64,000 nt of DNA from a virus: the IMG/VR virus record IMGVR_UViG_3300009502_000021, positions 1-64,000 of that record; one strand, 5' to 3'. Below, in pieces: positions 1-5,523 of this stretch; positions within the stretch are counted from its first letter, which is position 1, and each line of letters begins with the position of its first letter. The notes under the pieces are model-generated. The model was not told where the DNA came from. It did not search any database and worked only from the letters and a program-made list of their open reading frames with translations. Both the position numbers and the translations under genes were made by a program.

Positions 1-27
1 CGCTCGATCACTGAGCCGAAATTTAAA

Positions 28-113
28 TGGTAGCGGGGGGACGATTTGCACATCCGAACCTTTTCAGGACTGGATTATGAGCCCAGTTTCGTTGACTACT
101 TGAATACCCCGCA
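28..113 (-). tRNA. tRNA-Met (CAT), initiator-like
   Basis: On the minus strand a cloverleaf can be drawn: acceptor stem, D arm, anticodon arm with loop CTCATAA (anticodon CAT), a long variable arm (CCT, GAAA loop, AGG), a T arm with loop TGCAAAT, discriminator A and an encoded CCA. Positions 1 and 72 form a T.T mismatch above a GCGGGG/CCCCGC stem, which resembles bacterial initiator tRNA. The initiator's three G:C pairs in the anticodon stem are only partly kept (two G:C, one G:U). Initiator use is an inference. Confidence 0.8.
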
Positions 114-125
114 ACAAACATTTCT

Positions 126-192
126 ATGTGGCCGGTGGGGTATCTTGGTACTCTGTACCATGCCCATCCTCCGTTTACTTTCCTTACCACAT
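126..192 (-). ncRNA. structured RNA element in tRNA cluster
   Basis: A 6-bp perfect inverted repeat (ATGTGG at 126-131, CCACAT at 187-192) encloses a tight hairpin (TGGTAC, 3-nt loop, GTACCA, 146-160). The unit is tRNA-sized (67 nt) but has no anticodon arm, T loop or CCA. It lies between tRNA-Met and the first tRNA-Ala, so it should be part of the same transcript. Function unknown. Confidence 0.45.
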
Positions 193-268
193 AAAATCAA
201 AACTAGACGACCTTTTGCCGCTGGGATAAAACCAGCACCACTTATCGGGAAGGCGGCCGAACCTTATT

Positions 269-348
269 TGGTGGAGTATGTCGGCATCGAACCGACCTGC
301 ATATTCTCGGTGCAAGCGAGACGTCCACTCCAAGCAGACCCATACCCC
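269..348 (-). tRNA. tRNA-Ala (TGC), copy 1
   Basis: The minus strand folds as acceptor GGGGTAT/ATACTCC with the G3.U70 wobble that AlaRS needs, a D arm, an anticodon stem TCTCG/CGAGA with loop CTTGCAC (anticodon TGC), an 8-nt variable region, T loop TTCGATG, discriminator A and encoded CCA. Its body differs from the second TGC tRNA at 425-500, so it is not a recent duplicate. Confidence 0.85.
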
Positions 349-424
349 AAATTTAGTAGGATTCTCTCACCCTTGTCAAGTCTGATTCGCCCGACTTTCT
401 CTAGCCATCTTTTCAATGGCAATT

Positions 425-500
425 TGGTGGAGGTGACAAGGATCGAACTTGCGACATTTTGGTTGCAAACCAAACGCTCTACCAACTGAGCTACACCCCC
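425..500 (-). tRNA. tRNA-Ala (TGC), copy 2
   Basis: Canonical 76-nt tRNA on the minus strand: acceptor GGGGGTG/CACCTCC with G3.U70, a standard D arm, anticodon loop TTTGCAA (TGC), T loop TTCGATC, discriminator A and encoded CCA. Confidence 0.93.
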
Positions 501-507
501 AATAAAC

Positions 508-702
508 TTACTTAGCTGCCTTGATCTGTTCGCCAAAAGTCTTTGTGACGTTGGCACCAAATGCAAGCAAGCTCTTTGTATACGCAGCCTGTGCTTCCGC
601 GAGCTTTACTAGTTCACGACGTGTTTCAACGTGTGGAACATGATCCGCAAAACTCTTGAACGAAGCCAAACCATCATCTACCATTGTGTCGAAATTAAAC
701 AT
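508..702 (-). CDS. small helical protein, unknown function
   Basis: A 64-residue protein, rich in Ala and Lys and likely helical; the spacing of residues faintly recalls phasins, which is not enough to name it. The start at 702 is preceded by AGGAGA, and a late-type box CATAAATA lies at 728-735, giving a short normal leader. It stands alone between tRNA-Ala and the acetyltransferase gene and appears to be a late gene. Confidence 0.75.
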   Translation of the reverse strand: MFNFDTMVDDGLASFKSFADHVPHVETRRELVKLAEAQAAYTKSLLAFGANVTKTFGEQIKAAK

Positions 703-727
703 TGTAGTGTCTCCTGTACTGACATAG

Positions 728-735
728 TATTTATG
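728..735 (-). promoter_or_regulatory. late promoter (CATAAATA)
   Basis: CATAAATA on the minus strand, one mismatch to the T4 late box TATAAATA, about 25 nt upstream of the start at 702. Confidence 0.6.
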
Positions 736-756
736 TCTGCTCGCTGCACTGCAACA

Positions 757-1347
757 TTATTCTCTGTTAGAGTAAAATCTCTCTACTATCGGATTTATTC
801 TCTGTTTAATCTTTAGAGATGGTATGAGCAACTTATTCTCCGTGAACGTCGTGGTAGTTACTAATACTAAAGTGTCATCTTCATCAGAGTAATAATTCTG
901 ATACGCATCTTTAGCATCACGCGATACGATCTCACCAGTTGATGTATCCATGACTGCCAAATTGAATGCTTTTGACAACGTAGACCATAGTTTCTTACCA
1001 TCTAGTGTTTGTCTATGACCACTCATTAGATTTACATGTTCATTGTGTGAAATCGAATGATACATTCGAATCCCCAACTCTTGTCCTCGATACCTAGGTG
1101 CGACCTGAACACCATTAGTTTGAAAATACGTTGTACTATGTATTTTGGTTGGAGTGCATAATGTACCAGCTATAACCTTGTCGTTATCTAATAGGTAGTA
1201 AACAAACGAGTTTACTCCAAATCTATTTTTCTTCATCGGGTAACCGTTGATTTCGTGATTAAACCCAAAATCAACTTCATCATCGCGAGGTACCCTGGAT
1301 AACTCCAGTCCGCCTTCGTGGGCGATTGTAATCTCTTTAATTTGCAT
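757..1347 (-). CDS. GNAT-family acetyltransferase-like protein
   Basis: A 196-residue protein whose middle (about residues 81-97) reads QVAPRYRGQELGIRMY, the acetyl-CoA-binding motif A of GNAT N-acetyltransferases (V-P-x-YRG-x-G-L/I-G). The N-terminus MQIKEITIAHEGG resembles the short charged/hydrophobic leaders of the ADP-ribosyltransferase-like proteins elsewhere in the window. The late box AATAAATA ends only 5 nt before the ATG and no ribosome-binding site is visible, so the mRNA may be leaderless. Substrate unknown; it could act on the host or be packaged in the virion (inference). Confidence 0.75.
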   Translation of the reverse strand: MQIKEITIAHEGGLELSRVPRDDEVDFGFNHEINGYPMKKNRFGVNSFVYYLLDNDKVIAGTLCTPTKIHSTTYFQTNGVQVAPRYRGQELGIRMYHSISHNEHVNLMSGHRQTLDGKKLWSTLSKAFNLAVMDTSTGEIVSRDAKDAYQNYYSDEDDTLVLVTTTTFTENKLLIPSLKIKQRINPIVERFYSNRE

Positions 1348-1352
1348 AACAG

Positions 1353-1360
1353 TATTTATT
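1353..1360 (-). promoter_or_regulatory. late promoter abutting start codon
   Basis: AATAAATA on the minus strand with 5 nt between its end and the ATG at 1347; transcription would start at or near the start codon. Confidence 0.55.
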
Positions 1361-1379
1361 GTCCTACTTGTTACACGGT

Positions 1380-1685
1380 CTAATTATGCTTTATGTACTC
1401 TTTCTTCATGTACGAATCTAAAGCATCAACAATCTTCTTTACTCTATCGAGCTGGTTAGGACCAGTTCGATGCAATGTATTCTGGTGTAGATTCTGCAAC
1501 TCTAGTACGAGTTGATCCTCTGTGATATCTTGGTTTCTGATTTGCTCTAGCACAACCTTGTATTTGGTTGCGCACTCTGCAACACCAGCCGCATACGGAA
1601 AGCCGCTTGCGCAAGCACCTTTGTTCTCCAACGCTTCAATCAACATTTCGACATGTGGTTGAAGATCATCATACTTGAAAGCCAT
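1380..1685 (-). CDS. hypothetical helical protein
   Basis: About 101 residues, mostly helical, with no family recognised. GAGG five nucleotides before the ATG at 1685 sets this start rather than the GTG two codons upstream. Confidence 0.75.
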   Translation of the reverse strand: MAFKYDDLQPHVEMLIEALENKGACASGFPYAAGVAECATKYKVVLEQIRNQDITEDQLVLELQNLHQNTLHRTGPNQLDRVKKIVDALDSYMKKEYIKHN

Positions 1686-1794
1686 ACACACCTCGTTACC
1701 ATTACAAAGTCAGAATTGAAACCCCCCATCACGGCTACCACACCTTACGATGTCCTGTGACCGCACTACAGGTTACATGGCGTGCTTCAAAATT

Positions 1795-1870
1795 TGGTGC
1801 CGCCCCCCGGGATCGAACCGGGCACACTACGCTCTTCAGGCGTATGCTCTACCAACTGAGCTAGAGCGGC
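1795..1870 (-). tRNA. tRNA-Phe (GAA)
   Basis: Canonical 76-nt cloverleaf: acceptor GCCGCTC/GGGCGGC, D arm GCTC/GAGC, anticodon stem TACGC/GCGTA with loop CTGAAGA (anticodon GAA), T loop TTCGATC, discriminator A and encoded CCA. Confidence 0.95.
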
Positions 1871-1878
1871 ATAATAAG

Positions 1879-1978
1879 ATGCTGATGGTGTTTACCTACG
1901 TTTCAGTCCCCGAGTTAAACACAACCCTCGGACTTACTCTGCTAGGAAGTAGGGCGGGTCTTAACCGCACATCAGCAT
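1879..1978 (-). ncRNA. cloverleaf-like RNA, not a tRNA
   Basis: A 9-bp perfect outer stem (ATGCTGATG 1879-1887 with CATCAGCAT 1970-1978) encloses a GCGG/CCGC hairpin (1954-1968), a short CTA/TAG arm and an 8-bp bulged arm (AGTC plus CGAG at 1905-1914 with CTCG plus GACT at 1927-1934). The overall shape is a four-way junction like a tRNA, but there is no anticodon arm of 5 bp/7 nt, no TTCRA loop and no CCA. It lies between tRNA-Phe and tRNA-Asp, 8 and 4 nt from them. Confidence 0.6.
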
Positions 1979-1982
1979 TGTT

Positions 1983-2062
1983 TGGCGACCGACAGGGGTA
2001 ACGATCCCCTCTGAATATCTTGCGTGACAGGCAAGCGACCACTCCATGCAGTCCCGTCGGCC
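1983..2062 (-). tRNA. tRNA-Asp (GTC)
   Basis: Acceptor GGCCGAC/GTCGGTC, D arm GACT/GGTC, anticodon stem CTTGC/GCAAG with loop CTGTCAC (GTC), an 8-nt variable region, T stem AGGGG/CCCCT, discriminator G and encoded CCA. The T loop ATCGTTA lacks the usual TTCRA. Confidence 0.85.
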
Positions 2063-2068
2063 ATAAAT

Positions 2069-2157
2069 TGGCTGGTGGAGTTGGATTCGAACCAACGATG
2101 AGGAATTAACCTGACAGATTAACAGTCTGTTCTCTGCTACCACTCGAGTACCCACCA
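2069..2157 (-). tRNA. tRNA-Asn (GTT) with long variable arm
   Basis: Acceptor TGGTGGG/TCCACCA, anticodon stem ACAGA/TCTGT with loop CTGTTAA (anticodon GTT, Asn), T loop TTCGAAT, discriminator G and encoded CCA. Between the anticodon and T arms lies a 17-nt variable region that can form AGG/CCT, a class II feature normally found in Ser, Leu and Tyr tRNAs. The anticodon arm also resembles that of tRNA-Tyr, so descent from a Tyr tRNA is possible. Confidence 0.82.
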
Positions 2158-2161
2158 AAAA

Positions 2162-2791
2162 CTACTCGTGAATGAATTGTTTCGCTATACCAATATAAGT
2201 CTTGGTATCTTTAAACATTTTCTTCCACTCTATTCTTAACACTTTCCAACCGGCTTCGGCTAGAACTTGGTCTTTTCTTTTATCGCGCGCCTTAACTTCG
2301 TCAAAGCGTTGATGCTGCTCGCCATCAATCTCTATGGCCAATTTTTTATCAGGCCACGCAAAGTCAATTGCATAAATGCCAACAGGATATTCCCTGCTGT
2401 AATTCTTATCTTCAAATTCGTTTTCGATAACTTGTATGAAGAATTTTTCTGGCCAGGATGGCTCGTTATTCCAACGACTTTTTCCTATGTTCCACGCAGT
2501 ACCGTTATCGTGCCGGGCTTTCATCTTAGCAGCAAGTTTTGCTTTTGTTTCGAGAGTATGCCGTCGCTTAGATGATCTAGCTGATAACTTTTGTCGTGTC
2601 TCCTTCGATATTACCGGAGGAGGTAAACCCAACTTTTTCGCCTTTATGAATTGATTTGAATTTGATACTTTGTCTCGGTTGTTTTTCATCCATGTAACTT
2701 GTTTATTGGGGTTGTTATTGCACAACCGCTCATGATTTAACAAGCTATTTTGGCTCTTACACATTCGATCACAAAACTTACAATTGGACAT
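2162..2791 (-). CDS. homing endonuclease, Vsr/DUF559-like
   Basis: A 209-residue protein. Residues 4-24 form a C2H2-like finger (CKFC, then H and C). The middle, about residues 60-100, is a basic NUMOD-like DNA-binding region. The C-terminus holds a PD-(D/E)XK-type nuclease core of the Vsr/DUF559 kind: IDFAWPDKKLAIEIDGEQH, a spaced DKRKD and a final GWKVLRIEW. Free-standing homing endonucleases of this type occur in phages. The start has AGGAG upstream and its own late box (GCTAAATA). It sits between a tRNA half-gene and tRNA-Asn, as expected for an element that invaded the tRNA cluster. Confidence 0.85.
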   Translation of the reverse strand: MSNCKFCDRMCKSQNSLLNHERLCNNNPNKQVTWMKNNRDKVSNSNQFIKAKKLGLPPPVISKETRQKLSARSSKRRHTLETKAKLAAKMKARHDNGTAWNIGKSRWNNEPSWPEKFFIQVIENEFEDKNYSREYPVGIYAIDFAWPDKKLAIEIDGEQHQRFDEVKARDKRKDQVLAEAGWKVLRIEWKKMFKDTKTYIGIAKQFIHE

Positions 2792-2810
2792 TTGGTAGTG
2801 CTCCTGTCTA

Positions 2811-2848
2811 TGTATTTAGCTGCTCTACCGCTGAGCTACTTACCAATA
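2811..2848 (-). pseudogene. 5' half of a tRNA gene, with overlapping late promoter
   Basis: The minus strand shows a canonical D arm (GCTC-AGCGGTA-GAGC) preceded by an acceptor-like strand, then passes directly into GCTAAATACAT, the late promoter of the endonuclease gene. The anticodon and T arms are missing. No matching 3' half is seen on the far side of the endonuclease, where a complete tRNA-Asn begins. Confidence 0.6.
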
Positions 2849-2854
2849 AACTCT

Positions 2855-2902
2855 AATAACGGTGCCACCCAGTCCGCCGTTTGCAGACCATATTCCGTTA
2901 TT
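2855..2902 (-). ncRNA. stem-loop RNA element
   Basis: An 8-bp perfect inverted repeat, AATAACGG (2855-2862) with CCGTTATT (2895-2902), closing a 32-nt loop; immediately followed by another unit of the same kind. Confidence 0.45.
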
Positions 2903-2904
2903 CT

Positions 2905-2950
2905 GACTGTGCCCTTTCTTTCGTCTACAGAGTTTTGTTAATGCACAGTC
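2905..2950 (-). ncRNA. stem-loop RNA element
   Basis: An 8-bp perfect repeat, GACTGTGC (2905-2912) with GCACAGTC (2943-2950). Its left arm on the plus strand overlaps the next unit's stem, so the two folds may be alternatives. Confidence 0.45.
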
Positions 2951-3011
2951 CCCAAACTCAATCTACCAAATGGATTATCGCCCTCTTCTGACGGCCCGAG
3001 TTTACGGACTG
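2946..3011 (-). ncRNA. two-tier stem-loop RNA element
   Basis: CAGTCC (2946-2951) pairs with GGACTG (3006-3011) and AAACTC (2954-2959) with GAGTTT (2998-3003), a 12-bp stem with a small internal loop. Confidence 0.5.
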
Positions 3012-3065
3012 GACGCAAGGCTTCAAAAGCCCCGACTTACACCACAAGAAAAAGTGACTGCGTCC
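3011..3065 (-). ncRNA. stem-loop RNA element with inner hairpin
   Basis: GGACGCA (3011-3017) pairs with TGCGTCC (3059-3065); inside, GGCTT and AAGCC (3019-3031) form a tight hairpin. Confidence 0.5.
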
Positions 3066-3090
3066 CCACCTTATATATTTACGCAATCTA

Positions 3091-3139
3091 GTTGCACGCC
3101 GATAGAAAGTGTAGACGGTATGTTCAATGTCTGTGCAAC
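3091..3139 (-). ncRNA. stem-loop RNA element
   Basis: A 7-bp perfect repeat GTTGCAC (3091-3097) with GTGCAAC (3133-3139) closing a 35-nt loop. Confidence 0.4.
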
Positions 3140-3165
3140 CGCCACCGTAGTACACTAGGGATATA

Positions 3166-3215
3166 TCGGAGCCCCCTCTCGGCGTATTTTCAACGCTGGT
3201 CCACGGCGCCGTTGA
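3166..3215 (-). ncRNA. short hairpin beside a repeated G-rich motif
   Basis: TCAACG (3190-3195) pairs with CGTTGA (3210-3215). The adjacent minus-strand motif CCGAGAGGGGGCTC (3168-3181) recurs at 3378-3391, in both cases directly next to a hairpin. Confidence 0.35.
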
Positions 3216-3297
3216 TCAGGCGACGACGGTTAGCTATTTTTATGTGATAGTTTACCGACCAAATTCAAAATATAATACAAGGCCACCATCCTGTATT

Positions 3298-3348
3298 GTG
3301 ATCGTACTCCTTAATATTGGTTGCTGCAACTCACCTCAGTACGATCAC
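3298..3348 (-). ncRNA. long perfect stem-loop RNA element
   Basis: An 11-bp perfect inverted repeat, GTGATCGTACT (3298-3308) with AGTACGATCAC (3338-3348), with a GTTGC/GCAAC hairpin in its loop. This is among the strongest structures in the cluster. Confidence 0.55.
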
Positions 3349-3413
3349 CAGTTGCCACGCCAGGGGTCTGGCTTGACTGAGCCCCCTCTCGGTAGAGACG
3401 CTATCCTCTCTAC
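3349..3413 (-). ncRNA. paired hairpins with the G-rich motif
   Basis: GCCAG/CTGGC with a 4-nt loop (3358-3371) and TAGAGA/TCTCTA (3392-3411) flank the second copy of the motif CCGAGAGGGGGCTC (3378-3391). Confidence 0.35.
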
Positions 3414-3457
3414 TAGACTTCCAAAAGTATTAGTGGGCCGACCATCCACCAATTGAT

Positions 3458-3526
3458 GTTGTGTCCTATCGTTTGTACCAGGGCCTTGCTTATAGATATG
3501 TGGTGTAATGCCACATGACTCACAAC
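3458..3526 (-). ncRNA. two-tier stem-loop RNA element
   Basis: GTTGTG (3458-3463) pairs with CACAAC (3521-3526); inside, ATGTGG (3498-3503) pairs with CCACAT (3511-3516). Confidence 0.4.
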
Positions 3527-3564
3527 CTCCCGCCCACGCATACAGAGCATGTATCGTATAGCCC

Positions 3565-3599
3565 AACTACGGTTGACGATCATCAACAAGGACTTAGTT
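3565..3599 (-). ncRNA. nested hairpin element
   Basis: AACTA (3565-3569) pairs with TAGTT (3595-3599) around a GTTGA/TCAAC hairpin (3572-3587). Confidence 0.35.
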
Positions 3600-3644
3600 T
3601 AACACCAAGCAACACCTTGCGGTATTCTTCACGCCTTTATAGTG

Positions 3645-3726
3645 GGCCTCTTGTCCCCACGCACATCGCCGATTCTCACGGCCGGCTCCTTTGTTCCATC
3701 TCAGGGCATACAAGTATGCGGGATGG
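3645..3726 (-). ncRNA. hairpin pair
   Basis: GTGGG/CCCAC forms a hairpin near 3645-3660. CCATC (3696-3700) with GATGG (3722-3726) encloses GCATAC/GTATGC with a 2-nt loop (3706-3719). Confidence 0.35.
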
Positions 3727-3743
3727 AGGTTTGCTTCACTGAA

Positions 3744-3834
3744 TTTGACGAACAAGGACTCGAACCTTGTATTAACCCCTTTGGAATCGAACCGTTCGGT
3801 GCCGCCGCGCCGCCTCACCAGAGGAATCGTCAAA
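3744..3834 (-). ncRNA. tRNA-like RNA with a canonical T arm
   Basis: An 8-bp outer stem (TTTGACGA/TCGTCAAA) encloses a CCTC/GAGG arm and a true-looking T arm, CAAGG/CCTTG with loop TTCGAGT. No 5-bp/7-nt anticodon arm and no CCA are found. It could be a decayed tRNA or a tRNA mimic. Confidence 0.5.
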
Positions 3835-3841
3835 ATTTGAA

Positions 3842-3923
3842 TGTCCCAACGGTTTTGAACCGTCTACCGGGCCACAAGGACCCTGCTGTGACCAACACCG
3901 AGCGTGGCCTACGCCCCGGGACA
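3842..3923 (-). ncRNA. tRNA-like RNA without CCA
   Basis: The minus strand gives a 7-bp acceptor-like stem (TGTCCCG/TGGGACA), a D-like arm GCGT/ACGC, a 7-bp arm GGTCACA/TGTGGCC in the anticodon position with a 10-nt loop, and a T-like arm ACGG/CCGT with loop TTCAAAA. The end reads TCA, not CCA. Size and layout match a tRNA, but the anticodon arm does not. Confidence 0.55.
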
Positions 3924-3927
3924 AAAT

Positions 3928-4005
3928 TGGAGCACCGAGTCAGATTTGAACTGACGATGGTTTCGTTTTGCAGACGAATGCGTTGGACCACTCCGCCACC
4001 GGTGC
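3928..4005 (-). tRNA. tRNA-Cys (GCA)
   Basis: Acceptor GCACCGG/TCGGTGC, anticodon stem TTCGT/ACGAA with loop CTGCAAA (GCA), T arm GTCAG/CTGAC with loop TTCAAAT, discriminator U (normal for Cys) and encoded CCA. Confidence 0.93.
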
Positions 4006-4017
4006 ATTATATAGTTG

Positions 4018-4077
4018 GGGCAATGACGGACCGGTGATTAGCCGGAATCCTTAGCTTATCAGGCTTAGTCATTGCCC
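4018..4077 (-). ncRNA. cloverleaf-like RNA element
   Basis: A 10-bp perfect outer stem (GGGCAATGAC 4018-4027 with GTCATTGCCC 4068-4077) encloses a CCGG/CCGG arm with a 7-nt loop and a short AGC/GCT arm. Confidence 0.55.
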
Positions 4078-4086
4078 TCATGTAGT

Positions 4087-4136
4087 GCGGCGGGTTTGGG
4101 TTTACCGCCAACCCCAAGTCATTTGTATGGACTTGG
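4087..4136 (-). ncRNA. two hairpins upstream of tRNA-Tyr gene end
   Basis: GGCGG/CCGCC (4089-4109) and a 7-bp CCAAGTC/GACTTGG hairpin (4114-4136). Confidence 0.4.
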
Positions 4137-4141
4137 ACATT

Positions 4142-4227
4142 TGGTGGGCCAGGTAGGGTTCGAACCTACACCCCGATGGGGACTTCCGCTTTACAGGCGG
4201 ATGCACTTCCACTTATGCGTCTGACCC
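4142..4227 (-). tRNA. tRNA-Tyr (GTA)
   Basis: Acceptor GGGTCAG/CTGGCCC, D arm GCAT/GTGC, anticodon stem TCCGC/GCGGA with loop CTGTAAA (GTA), class II variable arm CCCC/GGGG, T loop TTCGAAC, discriminator A and encoded CCA. Confidence 0.94.
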
Positions 4228-4236
4228 AAATAAAAC

Positions 4237-4273
4237 GTGCGTTTGAAAGGAACACTGACCTTTCTCGACGCAC
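4237..4273 (-). ncRNA. two-tier stem-loop RNA element
   Basis: GTGCGT (4237-4242) pairs with ACGCAC (4268-4273) and AAAGG (4246-4250) with CCTTT (4259-4263). Confidence 0.45.
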
Positions 4274-4289
4274 AGCGGCATAAAATAGG

Positions 4290-4463
4290 GGCGGAATATC
4301 GGATCCGCCAAACGATGAGAGTTGCACTCACAGGTAGGTTGATAGGAACTAGTATACCTCGTACCTTCTGCTTGAATTCACGCACCTTTTTTCGTGATAC
4401 GTCTGGACAGCTTGCCAGCTTTGACCGCCACTTGCTCTCGCCCCCTGTTACCCGTTGCAACGG
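4290..4463 (-). ncRNA. stretch with several hairpins, no gene seen
   Basis: GGCGGA/TCCGCC with an 8-nt loop (4290-4309), TCACG/CGTGA near 4378-4397 and the self-palindrome CCGTTGCAACGG (4452-4463). No tRNA or supported reading frame was found here. Confidence 0.3.
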
Positions 4464-4527
4464 TTGGCAGCAGGTCCGAGTAGATCGGTACGGGCTCGTT
4501 GTGACTCGCGATTGCTCAGCGTAGTCG

Positions 4528-4668
4528 AATGGGAAGGGATGACACGGGTTTTCACCGCAAACGGACAAGTCACTCCGTATTTTATTTCGCATCCAGCAGA
4601 ACTCGGGAACTACCCCTTTACCACCAGTGCGTATTTGTCGGACTCGATCACCGACCCATCATCCCATT
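4528..4668 (-). ncRNA. large structured RNA element
   Basis: AATGGGA (4528-4534) pairs with TCCCATT (4662-4668), and GATG (4538-4541) with CATC (4657-4660), an 11-bp stem with an internal loop around about 115 nt that includes a GTCGG/CCGAC hairpin near its end. It lies just upstream of tRNA-Leu on the plus-strand map. Confidence 0.45.
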
Positions 4669-4675
4669 GAAACAG

Positions 4676-4760
4676 TGGTGCCCGAAGAGGGACTCGAACC
4701 CCCACACCTTTCGGCGCCTGATTTTGAGTCAGGTGTGACTACCAATTCCACCATTCGGGC
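4676..4760 (-). tRNA. tRNA-Leu (CAA)
   Basis: Acceptor GCCCGAA/TTCGGGC, anticodon stem CCTGA/TCAGG with loop CTCAAAA (CAA), class II variable arm, T arm GGGGG/CCCTC with loop TTCGAGT, discriminator A and encoded CCA. Confidence 0.95.
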
Positions 4761-4768
4761 AAAAATAA

Positions 4769-4840
4769 GATCCGCTTTTCGTTGCAGAGTTGCAACTTGG
4801 CCACTTTATGCGTGGCTACCTCATTGAGGCGGTGCGGATT
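4769..4840 (-). ncRNA. cloverleaf RNA with 5-bp/7-nt arm, no CCA
   Basis: Outer stem ATCCGC (4770-4775) with GCGGAT (4834-4839). Three arms follow on the minus strand: CCTC/GAGG with a 3-nt loop (D position), GCCAC/GTGGC with a 7-nt loop GCATAAA (anticodon position, but C rather than U at 33), and GTTGCA/TGCAAC (T position, no TTCRA). This is the clearest tRNA-shaped RNA that is not a tRNA. Confidence 0.6.
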
Positions 4841-4858
4841 AACCCAAGAATATTAGCG

Positions 4859-4937
4859 ACGGGGCGCAGCCATTTGAAATTTGCTTTCTGTCGTTTAAGA
4901 CTTGGAGCAGGCATGATGATGCCCGCAAGTCCCCCGT
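4859..4937 (-). ncRNA. tRNA-sized structured RNA
   Basis: Outer stem ACGGGG (4859-4864) with CCCCGT (4932-4937). Inside, GACTT/AAGTC (4899-4931) closes a second stem with GC and GGCAT/ATGCC pairs around a GATG loop. Confidence 0.5.
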
Positions 4938-5012
4938 GCTCATCAAAATTGAATTTCACATTTGCAGCAATCGAAAGTTACTGCGAACCACCGTCGTATA
5001 TTTGGGTGGGGG

Positions 5013-5136
5013 CTGTGAAAGTGCCCAGTTGCCGTGCATTTTACTCCCCGCGTTTCCACCACGGGTTTCATCCGACGTCCGCCCATATGAGCTTTGTTTA
5101 GTGTGGCGCTCGCAGTCACGTTCCGCGTTACCACAT
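5013..5136 (-). ncRNA. hairpins, including a TGTGG/CCACA unit
   Basis: GGGC/GCCC lies near 5013-5029, and TGTGG (5102-5106) pairs with CCACA (5131-5135) around a GCG/CGC inner pair. Confidence 0.35.
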
Positions 5137-5139
5137 AAT

Positions 5140-5170
5140 GAAAAACCCTGGGATCTTTCGATGCCAGGGT
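5140..5170 (-). terminator. Rho-independent terminator or attenuator
   Basis: On the minus strand ACCCTGG pairs with CCAGGGT (5145-5151 with 5164-5170) and is followed by TTTTTC. It lies about 180 nt downstream of the innermost promoter and before all the tRNA genes, so it may reduce transcription into the cluster. Its stem shares 3 nt with the next hairpin (5168-5205), so the two folds may compete. Confidence 0.65.
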
Positions 5171-5205
5171 CTAGTTTAACAGATTTGTACTGTTGGGACT
5201 AGACC
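5168..5205 (-). ncRNA. two-tier stem-loop, possible antiterminator
   Basis: GGTCTAGT (5168-5175) pairs with ACTAGACC (5198-5205) and AACAG with CTGTT inside (5178-5194). It overlaps the terminator stem by 3 nt. Confidence 0.5.
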
Positions 5206-5321
5206 CCTAGCTTATCTCCCATATTCACTGTTCTAGGTAGAATGGTAAACTGGGAGAACCCGAGTTGCGACCAATAGGTTGCCAAGGCACCTTTGGCTGC
5301 TAATTTACTCTTTTCTATATG
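5199..5321 (-). CDS. possible small protein at head of tRNA transcript
   Basis: A possible 40-residue product starting at 5321, preceded by AAGGA, in the leader downstream of the promoter at 5352-5380. No family is recognised and it may be chance; the longer frame starting at 5408 runs through the promoter and is unlikely. Confidence 0.3.
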   Translation of the reverse strand, partial: HIEKSKLAAKGALATYWSQLGFSQFTILPRTVNMGDKLGV

Positions 5322-5351
5322 CATTCTTCCTTTTTCCATTACGTTACTTAC

Positions 5352-5380
5352 ATTATATATAGTCTGCTTCGCGTTGTCAA
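5352..5380 (-). promoter_or_regulatory. sigma70 promoter P1 of tRNA cluster
   Basis: TTGACA, 17-nt spacer, TATAAT on the minus strand: a perfect consensus. Confidence 0.85.
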
Positions 5381-5422
5381 CCACTATTTTTTCGTTAGCA
5401 ATCAACAACCTATCTACGGACT

Positions 5423-5451
5423 ATTATACACACTTTTCATAGTGCTGTCAA
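5423..5451 (-). promoter_or_regulatory. sigma70 promoter P2 of tRNA cluster
   Basis: TTGACA, 17-nt spacer, TATAAT on the minus strand: a second perfect consensus, 71 nt upstream of P1. Confidence 0.85.
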
Positions 5452-5455
5452 CAGA

Positions 5456-5463
5456 TATTTATA
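5456..5463 (-). promoter_or_regulatory. late promoter of tRNA cluster
   Basis: Exact TATAAATA on the minus strand between P2 and P3, so the cluster could also be transcribed late. Confidence 0.6.
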
Positions 5464-5495
5464 CTCACTCTGTCAACTACACTATTTATGATCGA

Positions 5496-5523
5496 ATTAT
5501 AGCACCTTTTTGGATACTGTCAA
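5496..5523 (-). promoter_or_regulatory. sigma70 promoter P3 of tRNA cluster
   Basis: TTGACA, 16-nt spacer, TATAAT on the minus strand. Confidence 0.8.

Noticed and set aside
220-236. A 5-bp/7-nt anticodon-like hairpin that would read UAA
   Set aside because: No acceptor stem, T arm or CCA can be placed around it, so a suppressor tRNA is not supported.
2855-5205. CRISPR array
   Set aside because: The inverted repeats differ in sequence, length and spacing; there is no constant direct repeat with regular spacers.
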